A DNA stretch of 38,878 bases from Gonapodya sp. JEL0774. Taxonomy: Eukaryota; Monoblepharomycota; Monoblepharidomycetes; Monoblepharidales; Gonapodyaceae. Below, one piece after another: positions 1 to 9,594 of the stretch. Every line of letters starts with the position of its first letter. Position 1 is the stretch's first letter. The translations under genes and the position numbers were made by a program. The stretch is taken from NCBI GenBank assembly GCA_027604505.1, contig JADIIX010000175.1:1-38878 (forward strand), read 5' to 3'. The notes under the pieces are model-generated. The model was not told the origin of the DNA, did not search any database, and saw only the letters and a list, made by a program, of their open reading frames with translations.

Positions 1-99
1 TTGGGGGTGGAGTTGCCGCGTGTTGCCGGGTGAGTTGTGTCGTGTCGCTCTCCCCTCTCCCCTCTCTCTGACCCTCTGGGCCGGCCCGCCCCCCGGGGG

Positions 100-125
100 C
101 CCCCCCCCCCCCCCCCCCCCCCCCC
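100..125. repeat. Homopolymer run of 26 C
   Basis: An uninterrupted C tract, preceded by a short CCCC-GGGGG stretch. It lies just downstream of the epoxide hydrolase stop codon, so it is a G run on that gene's sense strand and could fall in the 3' UTR. Its length could also be affected by assembly slippage. Confidence 0.9.
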
Positions 126-141
126 TCCAACTTTTTCCTTT

Positions 142-2959
142 TCACGCGCTCTTTGTGCCCGCCCCCGTACCCCCGGCGAGCCACGACTCGATGGCCTCGT
201 TCACCTCGGATGGTCTCTCGTGCGCGACCCAATGGCCGGCGTTTTTGATTTCCTGTGAGGCCCAAAGCGCGCGTGAGGACGAGTTCCACGCGGCATGAGG
301 TAGGGGCAGAGGTTAAGGGAGAGCGGGGAGTGGGGAGCGGTGAGCGGTGTGAGAAAAGGTACCACGTCGCCAACGTCGGGACGTCAACTCGGAAACGGAA
401 AGCGCAGCTGTTCAGCCCACCTTGAGCGTCAATTTGGGAACCAGGAGTTTCATGGCTTCGAGAAAGGGCTGGATTCGGTACGCGTGTGACGTGAAGTGAA
501 GTTAAAAACGGGGGAAGAGCACAGAGGACCGAGTCCCGCGACACGAGTCGGTCAGACAGTAGAACGGGAAATGGAACACGGAGAGCGGCAAGATACTCAC
601 TCCGCTCGAGAAAGGGTCCTACGCCGACGATCGGAGGGTGGGAGACGAGACGAAGAAACAAATAGGAAACGAAACAAAATACTCGGTAAGCACCTCCACC
701 GTACCACCCCCTGCCCCTACCGCAACCCACATGTTCCGCCCCGACGAACAACGTCTCCACGTCCAGTCTCCTCTCCACGTCCTTGAACTCGTCGAACGAG
801 GCTTCGCCCATGCGGTACCATTGGAGGGGGCCGTTGAGGCCGCCAATGGAGCGGTAGAAGGAAACATAGGCTTGTTTTTCCTTTTGGGGGTGGCGGGAAG
901 GTGTGGGTAGGGTGTAACGAGCGGCACTCCCGAGAAACAAGATCACCTTACCTTATCCGACATCAGCGTCGACGGCGGCACGTCTTTAAAGAGATCGAAC
1001 AACCCGTTCCCCTCCTCTGGTCCCACGCGAGCCAACAGCCCCGCCGAAACACCGGCACCTTCACCGCCCGGTCTGAAAAACAGGTCCACGAATTCGGCGG
1101 TGCGGGAGTTGAGGTCGTGCTCGGCCTTGTCGGTAGAGAAGTAGAGCTGGTAGCGGAGGATGGGGAGGGACTGGGCTTGAACGGCGAGGGGAACTTGAGG
1201 GTACCGGTGCGAGGGGGGTAAAGAGAAGGGTACGGGAGGGAGAAGGCAGCGAACAAGGTAAGGTACGTTGGGGAGGTACAGCATAGCGGATGGCAAAACG
1301 CAGGTCAAAACGTACCATACTCTGCCGGCGGCGGCAAGTAGGGTATGGTGAGGAGGATCAGGCGGTCGAGACGGGCGGGGTACTTGACCGCGAAGCGTTG
1401 GGCCAGGAGGGAGCCCCTGCGGGGGAGGATGGGGGACGGGGAGGTAGGGAGTTGGGGAGGTGGAAAGGGGGGAAGAGGGGTTGGGGTTTAGCTTTACATG
1501 TACACGCAATGGTCAAACGTGTCCGTTTCTCCGCTCTCATGTGGAACCGCTTCAAGGGGCGAACTGGTCGATATGGGCCCAGTATGCACCGCAACAAGTC
1601 TCTTTCGGCGGGGTAAGCCCGCACCATCTCGGCACCACTCGTGGTGCAGGCGCCAGCCGACGCACCACACCCCCACCCCCCCCAAAACACCCACCAATCG
1701 TGCGCCACGACCACGCATCTCTCAACACCTAAGTGTTCCAAGAGCGCGTCCAAGTCCGCGGCGGCTTTCCCGTACGAGAAGTAGGCGAGTCTAGTGTCCC
1801 GGTCGGATTCGGAGGCTTTGGGTTCATTGCCGTTGTCTGAGGAGCAGGGAGAGCGGATAGCAGAGAAGAATGAGGGGGTGAGGTTGAGAAGGGGAGGGTG
1901 ACTGGACCGGAGGAGTCTCTGCCGGGGGGGCAAGTCCGCACGTAAGTCCATACGGACCGCAGCTCTCTCTCACGGCGGGACAAGCCCGCGCACAAGTCAC
2001 CTAACGCCCTCCGACCTCAAGGGGTCAAGTTATCCATACGGTCCATTTGGCCCATATGGGATCGCTCGTTCTACCGGCGGGCCGGGGCACTGCCCACACC
2101 AAAGTGCGCACAAAGTCGTCTCACGGCGGGGTCGGGGCAAGCCCACACCATCTCGCCAACGCTCGCGCGGGCGAGCCGGCAAAGCGTGCGTCCCAAAAGG
2201 GTCCACTGGGCCCCACACGGACCGCACCGCTCGCTCTGGACCGTCTGTCCTTTGGTGCAACCCCCGCCTTATCTCGCCTCGGCCCGTCCATCCCCTCTCC
2301 CCTCAGAAACGTGGTGGCTCTTTGATACCCTGTTGACGCAGATACGAATCCATGAGCGGGGTTTCAAACTTCCACGGAAGGGCTCTATCCATGGCGATGT
2401 CCGCATCCTGAAAAGTGCGGAACTCGTGTTGCTGAACAATTCCGTGAACTTTCTTCGTATAGTACTCGCGAGGAGCTCTCTTCCACAGTCGAATGCATTC
2501 TTGATTGCGTCCTCTCAAACAGGGCAATGACTGCGTTTTCGCTCGGAAGATTGATTTTCGTGGGCCAATCACCCCTCTCTGACCACGCCCCCCCGCGCCA
2601 TCAGCCCCACCACCACTCCCCCTCTCGCCCCAGCTACCTACATCCCCTCGTATTCGGCGCGACGCAGCGGTACCCCAGCTTCGCGAAATGGACGATCTGG
2701 TGTCTCCACTCGAACCAAAACTCGGGGAAGCCGTGGACGAAGAGAATTGTGCCCTTTTGTGGTACGCCTGTTGGGGGAGGGAGGTCCATGAAGTCTGGGG
2801 TGGGGAGAGGGGAAGAAGGGAAGGAGAGCTGGAGTGGGAAAAAGGGGGAGAGACGAGGGGAGCGTTCGGGGATTCGAACCCACGTGTGGTGATTCCGTTC
2901 GTGGGAGTTGACTTGAGCGGGGGGAAGGTGGAGATGTCAGTTGGGTCTGGGAGCGTCAT
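142..2959 (-). CDS. Epoxide hydrolase (alpha/beta-hydrolase fold), 8 exons
   Basis: Exons on the minus strand: 2959-2884, 2794-2642, 1836-1695, 1416-1316, 1193-952, 880-731, 468-421, 252-142 (1,023 nt, 340 aa). The family opens epoxide rings to diols with an Asp nucleophile, a His base and lid tyrosines. Seen here: the oxyanion motif HGFPEFWFEWR in exon 2, HLGVERCVVVAHDW with the nucleophile Asp at the end of exon 3, the cap segment LPILRYQLYF in exon 5, and the catalytic His in NAGHWVAHERPSEVNEAI in the last exon. Length and motif order fit soluble epoxide hydrolases. The start at 2959 precedes TNGITTHFMDL, typical of the family N-terminus. Introns are long and GC-rich compared with the other genes (805 bp for intron 2). 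The acid of the triad is not obvious after LFVGAEH, so a small exon may be missing in the 262-bp intron 6. Haloalkane dehalogenase is the alternative, but HDWG with the RYQLYF cap favours epoxide hydrolase. Confidence 0.88.
1560..2233. repeat. Dispersed imperfect GC-rich repeats in epoxide hydrolase introns 2 and 3
   Basis: The core CGGCGGG..CAAGCCCGCAC recurs in variant form at about 1606-1625, 1922-1945, 1972-1992 and 2124-2147. The copies near 1606 and 2124 are both followed by CACCATCTCG. A second imperfect pair, GGTCCA.TTGGCCC.ATA.GG leading to CGCTCG, lies at about 2039-2069 and 2198-2233. The copies fall in two different introns of one gene and are absent from its exons. Confidence 0.55.
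2303..2540 (-). other. Coding-like segment inside epoxide hydrolase intron 2
   Basis: This is an open reading frame on the same strand as the host gene. It contains CIRLWKRAPREYY, HEFRTFQDADIAMDRALP and DSYLRQQGIKEPPRF, then a stop. The composition looks like real protein, unlike the surrounding GC-rich low-complexity sequence, and it has no place in an epoxide hydrolase. The spacing of L-W-K-R to a downstream F-R recalls the Complex1_LYR fold, but the motif is not canonical and I do not recognise the protein. It could be a nested gene, an alternative terminal exon, or a gene fragment inserted into the intron. Confidence 0.4.
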
Positions 2960-4385
2960 CTCGAGTGATTCAAGCTGTGGTCGGGAAACACGGGGAAGCA
3001 CGCGAAAACACGGGAAACAAAAGAGAAAATGTCGAGTGGTCGAGTGGCCGAGTGCAGACAATCGAACGTGAATATCAACGAACACGGTCGGAACACTCAA
3101 GCCGACCAACACCCGGTGCTGTGGTCACGTGGTCAGCCCGCCATCCACGTTGTCCATTTCCCACGTAAAGTCGGCTACATAATTCCATTTCAGATGGTCG
3201 TCTTTATGTCGGCAGAAATTCAAAAAGAGCTATTACTAGACGAACTCTCTTATTAAATGCTGGTCGCCTGCGGCTCGCCCCGGCCGGGGCGAGACGAGCA
3301 AACGGCACCGTGCGTAGACGGAGAGACCAAGCAGACGAAAAAAAAAGTATGGGATTACTGTAAAAATGATTCTGAAACGGTTACACGAGGAGAAACGTCT
3401 CGGTGCTTCAGAGTGAACTCCGTTTTCGATTGCTCAGGCACGCCTCCAGGTTCAACCTTCGTCGACGACGAAAGAGCGTCATCGCCTACTGATCGCGACC
3501 CCTCCGATACCAATGGCGCTTTCGATATCTGTGAATGCCTCGCTCGGAGCAGCTTGCTTGGTTTCCGAAGTGTTCGATCGTATCGGGGTGCTGCCTCTCC
3601 GTTGTGGAAGAAGTGGTGCACCAGGCAGCACCCTCCAGTGGTTCATCTGACAAAAGTATCTGCACATCCGTAGACGCACCAGAGCTGGCGCAACTCCACG
3701 CGTTACAGAAATGGAGATCGGACGTGGTGGGTGCCGCTCAGCTGGTTTGGCAGACGCTGCGCGGTGATTTAGGAATTCTCGATTGACTTCTGTTGGCACT
3801 TTGCACACATTTTTTCCTCGCTATTTTCTTTTTGACGATTTTCGTGGGAAAGAAGCAAGTTACGACATGCACATATAATGGTATAAGACAGATGTGCTTG
3901 GAGAGGAAGCTCCTGTCGCTAGCAACCTGTAAGCAGCTTTAGATGGGTATCTGTCCCGTTGACTGAACACCGGTGGGTCAGTGCTGGGACGCGGGGTCGG
4001 CGCACCAACAATTATCTAGCGTGACGAAGAAACAGATTACAAGACAGATTTGCGAAGAGAGGAGTGATGTGCGCCCACCTATGAACTGTATCCGTTTTCT
4101 TTTTATCAAGCTTTCTTGGCTTGACGTGGTGTATCTCATTACAGTGTGTATTTCAAATCGACGGTCTTCCTTGCGCTCATGTGCAAGTGACCCCGTTTGT
4201 AGAGTGATAAAGTTACATCTGCACATGCTCCGAGATAATACGGGAGAGCAGCAAGTAAGTTCCGCCTTGCTGTGTTTGATCGCACTGTGGAGCCAATAAG
4301 CTCAACGGCAGCCCCCCTCAGTTCCGTTCAGCACATCCATCACCCTTCAACGTTTTCAGTCGCCGCCGTTTCTTTCCTGCGATCC
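2960..4385. other. Intergenic region between epoxide hydrolase and clpX; weak coding-like ORF
   Basis: Divergent upstream region of both neighbours. Around 3507-3786 on the plus strand a coding-like stretch appears in two adjoining frames: an ATG-initiated MALSISVNASLGAACLVSEV in one, then SVVEEVVHQAAPSS and LAQLHALQKWRSDVVGAAQL in the next, ending at 3786. No splice pair joins the two frames cleanly. It may be a decayed or misread small gene. I see nothing else that can be named; 3790-4385 is presumably the clpX promoter and 5' UTR. Confidence 0.3.
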
Positions 4386-7286
4386 ATGGACTTTCTCCGC
4401 AGTTTTGGTGTCTCGGCTTTACCCCGTTCTCCACATCATGGAAACAGTCTCTGCCGTGCCGGGGATGTCCGACCACCGGTGGTCACGAGTTCCTTGATCG
4501 GCCCCAAATGCCGTCGCCCAAACCGTCCAGGCACATTCAGAATGGTTTCGCAGACCACACATGTCGTCAGACGCTTCTCATCATCGGCGCGGGTGAAGGC
4601 TGGATGGGAAAATCCTCCCACGGAGTCCCAGAAACAGGGCAGAAACAACACATCCACTACCGGGACTGCTTCCACGAATGAGCACAAATTTTTCGGTTCA
4701 CATCTTTCAGGATCATGTCCAGACCTAGATAAAGTCGATACCGGGTCCTTGCCGGAAGTCTTTTCTGGCTCCACCACCCGGCAGCCGGTTGCGGCCAGCC
4801 TGTTCGGGCCTATATATCCAGGAGTCTCTGCCACAGAAGCAAAGACCATCAGTTTCGGCTCAAGATCTGGTTTTCGTCCTCGCACGATGTCCTCAGCTCA
4901 GGCGGCGAGGCGGGTCGAAGATGATTTTTATGGAGATGCCAGTGATGAGGGCAGCAGGGGCTCAAGACCTCTCATGTCCCCCCGAGAGGTTGGTTTTCAA
5001 TTCTTGCCTTGTAATTGCTCAGTAAATTCATGCTTTTGAGCTCTCTTGACTGACTTTAAATGTGCGCCCTTCGCCTCGCGAAACAGATTCGACAACATTT
5101 GGACTCGCACGTTGTAGCTCAAGACAAACTCAAGAAAGTCCTCTCTGTCGCTGTTCATAATCATTACACGCGCATCCTCTCCAATCTTGGACCACTCGAT
5201 GACGAATCATCGCCTCATCCACCTTCAGCGGGGACCGTATACACCGCTGTACCTCCGCCGCACATCGGAAACCCATCTCACCACCACCAACCACCCTCAA
5301 CTACACACCCCGCTTTCAATTTCCTGCCCGTCGAGCCAGGTGACGTGGACTTCCGCAATCCACCCACAAACCCATCGACTGTCCACCCCACTCCATTCGC
5401 ACAAGGATTCCGTATCCCTATTCGCGGCGCTCAACCGCCGCCTAACTCTACTTCACATCCGGGCTCTTCTCTTCCGCGACAGACAGTAGGGACCACCCAG
5501 AATCCAGCTGGGGGATACACTGTTCATCCTGGCAGTCTGTGGAGCGCCGCGTACAGAGGTGGTGGTCGAGTAGTGGAGCAGGACGAGTGGCAAGAAAGAG
5601 TGGCGCTAGATAAAAGCAATGTGCTCCTTGTCGGACCAACGGGATCTGGTGAGTGGCGACATGCTCGCTCTCGCTGACCGCAATCTTCCACCATTCAAAC
5701 TCCATACACACCGCATCGCATTCCAGGCAAGACTCTACTTGCGCGCACGGTCTCTAATCTCCTTCGCGTTCCTTTTTCCATGAACGATGCCACGCCTCTC
5801 ACGCAAGCTGGGTACGTCGGAGAGGATGTTGAGGCGTGTATATCGCGATTGCTCCAAGCGGCCGAATACGATGTGGCGAGGGCTCAAAGAGGAATTGTCT
5901 TCTTGGATGAAGTCGATAAGATCGCCAGGAGGGAGGGAGTTGGGATGGGGCAGGTGAGTACCAGATTTGAATCACAATTACGCTTTTTTCCCCCTCAATT
6001 TCTCCGCCACCACACTCTACACTTCAAAAATATTAATAGCGAGATGTCTCGGGTGAAGGCGTTCAGCAAGGCCTCCTGCGCATGCTCGAGGGCACCGTCG
6101 TCAATGTCTCGGTTAAGCCATCTGCTGGGCGTCGGAGCGCGAACGGGGCACCCGGTGGGAGCCAAGGTGGACAGGGTGAAACGTACGCGGTGGACACGAG
6201 TAACATTCTATTCATATGTAGTGGTGCGTTTGTCGGTCTGGAGAAAGTGAGTCTTACCCTCAAGCATCGTAAATCTGCGGTGCGTATGAATGACTTCCTA
6301 TATCGCCTTCCGGTCACCCGCAGATTATCGCCGAGCGTATCGGGAAACGTGGATCTATCGGCTTCGGGGCCACTGTTGTCGCTCAGGATAAGCTCGTTGT
6401 TGACCGAAACACACAGCATCATCACCGACACCATGGTCACGGGGTTAGTGGAGACGCAGGGAGATTTACCGTTGACAAAGAAGGAAAGACCGAAGAGAAT
6501 CTTTTGGATCTGGTGGAACCGGATGTAAGTTGGTTCCAGTATCGTCACAGGTTTCGGCAGTATCACAATGGACTGTGGTTGCTCCTACTGTTGTTCCAGG
6601 ATTTGATCAAGTTTGGTCTCATACCCGAATTTGTTGGTGAGCTCGTCCCGGGTTAAGGCATATTCCTCCAAACCGAGCTGACATTCTGGAATCTCGTAGG
6701 GCGTCTCCCCATCCTCGCGGCTGCTCGCCACCTATCCGTTTCTGATCTGGTTCGTATTCTGACTGAACCAAAATCTGCAATTGTGAAGCAGTATCAGGAA
6801 ATTTTCGCGAAAAATGGGGTGGGTTTGTTGTGCTCTTGTCCCGATGGGAAGTCTCATACAAGTCGGACTCGCAATTTCATTTTTCAGCTTACTCTCCACT
6901 TCACACCCGAGTCTCTTGAGAGCATTGCTCAGATTGCTCACACTAAGAAGACTGGCGCCCGCGGACTCAGGCGGATTATGGAGCACCTCCTCACAGACCC
7001 CATGTACGATCACTTTGGGACTTCGGCATCCCACGTGGTTGTCGACAGTGCAGCTGCGCGATCAGAACGGCCTGCTCAGGTGTTTTATGCTGGAGATGAA
7101 GCACGGGTCGATCAAGTTCTTCGGTCCGAGGGAGGTGGGGTGGAAGGGTTGAGAACAAAGGGAAGGAGGTTGAACATCACCGTGGAGACAAGAGGTGGCG
7201 AGAAGATAGAGTTGGGAGGTGGCATTAATTTGAGCGACGCGAATGTCGGTGGGAACAACTCCAGTGGGCGTTCGAGAGTCATCTAG
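4386..7286 (+). CDS. clpX: Mitochondrial ATP-dependent unfoldase ClpX, 8 exons
   Basis: Exons: 4386-4988, 5087-5648, 5727-5953, 6040-6246, 6324-6524, 6600-6636, 6700-6818, 6888-7286 (2,355 nt, 784 aa). This AAA+ unfoldase of the mitochondrial matrix unfolds proteins for ClpP or remodels them alone. Seen: an Arg/Ser-rich N-terminus suited to a presequence, [19 protein letters not shown], Walker A GPTGSGKT at residues 384-391 split by an intron, the pore loop GYVGEDV, Walker B with D449-E450 (FLDEVDK), SIGFGA at about 544-549, [12 protein letters not shown], and the sensor-2 motif [10 protein letters not shown]. No Cys4 zinc-binding domain is visible at the N-terminus. A Pro/His-rich insertion of roughly 150 residues lies between the N-terminal helices and Walker A. 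The stop lies 67 bp from the stop of the convergent transporter gene. Confidence 0.95.
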
Positions 7287-7353
7287 ACTCGGCACACATC
7301 ACAACCTTGCATAGAGCGCAGCATTGTACATTTGGTATATGAGCATTTACCGT

Positions 7354-9594
7354 CTAAATCTTTTTAAACCTCCATCGGGTTGATTTCCCCCACACGTAGA
7401 AAAGAGCAGAGTTTCCAGCTAACATTGTTAAGCCCCCGAACAGAATCATCTGCCGAGAAAAGCAGCGAGTCAGTCAATTATCCCGTCGAGTAACACTAGC
7501 AATGGTGTGCTTACAGGAACGAAATCAATTATTTTATTTCCATCTAGGTCGTATGTGGTATGAGAATCGAGAATTGCACCTAAACACCACATCGAGATCG
7601 TTCGATGAAGCTGACAATATGTACCCCCAACCATTTCCAGCACTCACCCGCGATCGGCGCTCCTCCAATGTTTCCAAACAAGGTGGCGGACATGACGATG
7701 CCAAGTCGAGCAGTCAGATTATCTCCTCCAAAGACGGAGGCAAGCATAGGGGGTTGGGACGACACGAATCCGCCGGCAAAAAAGCCTATGTGAACAAGAT
7801 GGTAGCGTTGGTGTGTGAGGCAAGGGTGTGCAGAAGAGGAAAGAGGGGCAGCAGAATACCGGTTCGGGGCAACAACTCACCGTAGCACATGCCGAGAACC
7901 AGGAGGCCACCGAACGATTTCGCGAGCGGCCAAAAGAGGCACACGATCGGGCAAGCGATTTGAGTGATGACGTACTGAAAGGGGGGAACTTTGTCGTCAC
8001 GTCGGCTCAAGCGAGAAAATGGTTTTTGATGGATTTTGGAGATCGTGTTCGCATACTCACGATGTTCAAGTAGCCGACCTTGTCCGCTGTATATCCCAGG
8101 ATGATTCTCCCGATAGCACTGCCCCCATTGGTCATACCCAAAATCAAGCTGGCTTTACCAGGATCGATGCCTTGACTTGTCGCGTAACTGGGCAAGTAAC
8201 TGGGTTTCGAGATAGAATCGACGTTGATCAGATCACCACTTATGCAACAACAAAAGTAAAAAAATGGGAAACAAGATGAATTTGTTAGGTACCTGAAGGG
8301 GAGAAAGAATCCAAAGAAGGCAACGAGTCCCGAGGCCCACAAGGCGACAAAGCGAGAATCTTGAAAGTCGGATTTGGCAGTTGTGAGCAGTGACACCCTC
8401 CGGGGATTGGGAGGTTGGATGGACTGGAAAAAGATGGCTCCGATGATACACGCTATGTTTAAAGTTTAATCGAAACAAAATACCAGTCGTTTGTTTTCAG
8501 AAAGAGAGCCTTTAAGAGCCCACACAACACGACGAGCATCACTCACTCGCCAGCATCATGAAACCCTCGATCCGAAGCGCCCACTGCCATCCATAAGTAT
8601 CCAGCAGACTCTGTGTGAGTACCGACATCGCGAGACCACCCGCACCGGAGCCTGCACTACACCGCAGTGTTACAAAGCGCCGCGTCGCCGGGTGCAGTAA
8701 TTTCGGGACAAGGGTTCGCTCACACTGCAAAGCCCAGCGCCAGCCCACGCATCTTACTGAAGTACTGTGCGACGATGTTGACGGCGGCCAAATACACAAA
8801 CACCTACAGACCGTGCGATGAACACAACGAGGAGTGGCATGTCTGTGTGCGCGGGGACCAACCACACCGTACCTCTCCGATGCCAAAAACAAAACCTTGG
8901 AAGACGATGGAGAACCCCACGTGAGGGCTGAAGCTGGCGATGATATAGCTGGCGCACTGGAGGGTTCCACCGAGCAGGGTGGAAATGCGGGGGCCCTTTC
9001 TGTCGACAAAGTGGCCGACGATGGGGGCGAACAGGGGGAAAGCAGTGCCGTTCATGGAGGATATGAAGGATAGGGTGGAGAACGAGGCCGAGGAAAAGGT
9101 GGATTGGAAATAAAAGTAGCGAATGTAGGTTCCGGCGCTGAACACGAGGGAAAATCAAGGATGTATGCGTTGGGGTCCGGTTGTGTGCAAGACGGGAACG
9201 AACGTGGTGTCCCCCACCAGTATTGAAGTCCGATGCAGGTGAAGAGTGTCAGGAAGGCCGCGAATGTGATCAACCAAGCGCGGAATCCACCGTCGGGATA
9301 GGTCAGTGTATCTGTGTACCCGCGAGCAGGCTTGACAACAACCACGACTGTAGCTCCCAGACCGTCCACCCCGTCGAAATCGATTCCACTTACCTTCATC
9401 ACGGAAGGATGCCGCGTTTCCACAGAGATAGAGACGGGCTCCTCCTCTGCAGTGGCTGTCCTCGTGTGCTCCGACATGGGTTCCCCTTTCGCGTTGTCGT
9501 GGACGGCAAGAGAAGATGGGACGAGAGGTGCTTCCGATCCGAGAGATTCCAAGCTCGGATCTAGCTCAGATTTCTCGGATGGTGGGTCCGCCAT
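7354..9594 (-). CDS. Monocarboxylate-transporter-like MFS permease, 10 exons
   Basis: Exons: 9594-9218, 9137-8873, 8803-8724, 8656-8547, 8452-8293, 8238-8061, 7974-7881, 7785-7648, 7579-7515, 7449-7354 (1,563 nt, 520 aa). Likely a plasma-membrane carrier of the fungal MCT/SLC16-like branch of the major facilitator superfamily; the substrate cannot be told from sequence. Seen: a polar N-terminal tail of about 95 residues, then YPDGGFRAWLITFAAF, the typical entry to helix 1, GHFVDRKGPR between helices 2 and 3, NIVAQYFSKMRGLALGFA after helix 4, GSAIGRIILGYTADKVG in the second half, and a last helix ILFGGLTMLAGNSALFYVW ending in basic residues. Around twelve membrane segments fit across the exons. 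The ATG at 9594 is the first in frame after an upstream stop-rich stretch. Confidence 0.93.

Noticed and set aside
2866-2890. tRNA T-arm-like GGTTCGAATCC on the minus strand
   Set aside because: The flanking bases do not pair into a 5-bp T stem and no anticodon or acceptor arm is found. It lies in intron 1 of the epoxide hydrolase. Similar GATTCGAACC strings at about 20208 and 33743 fall at gene positions and also lack arms.
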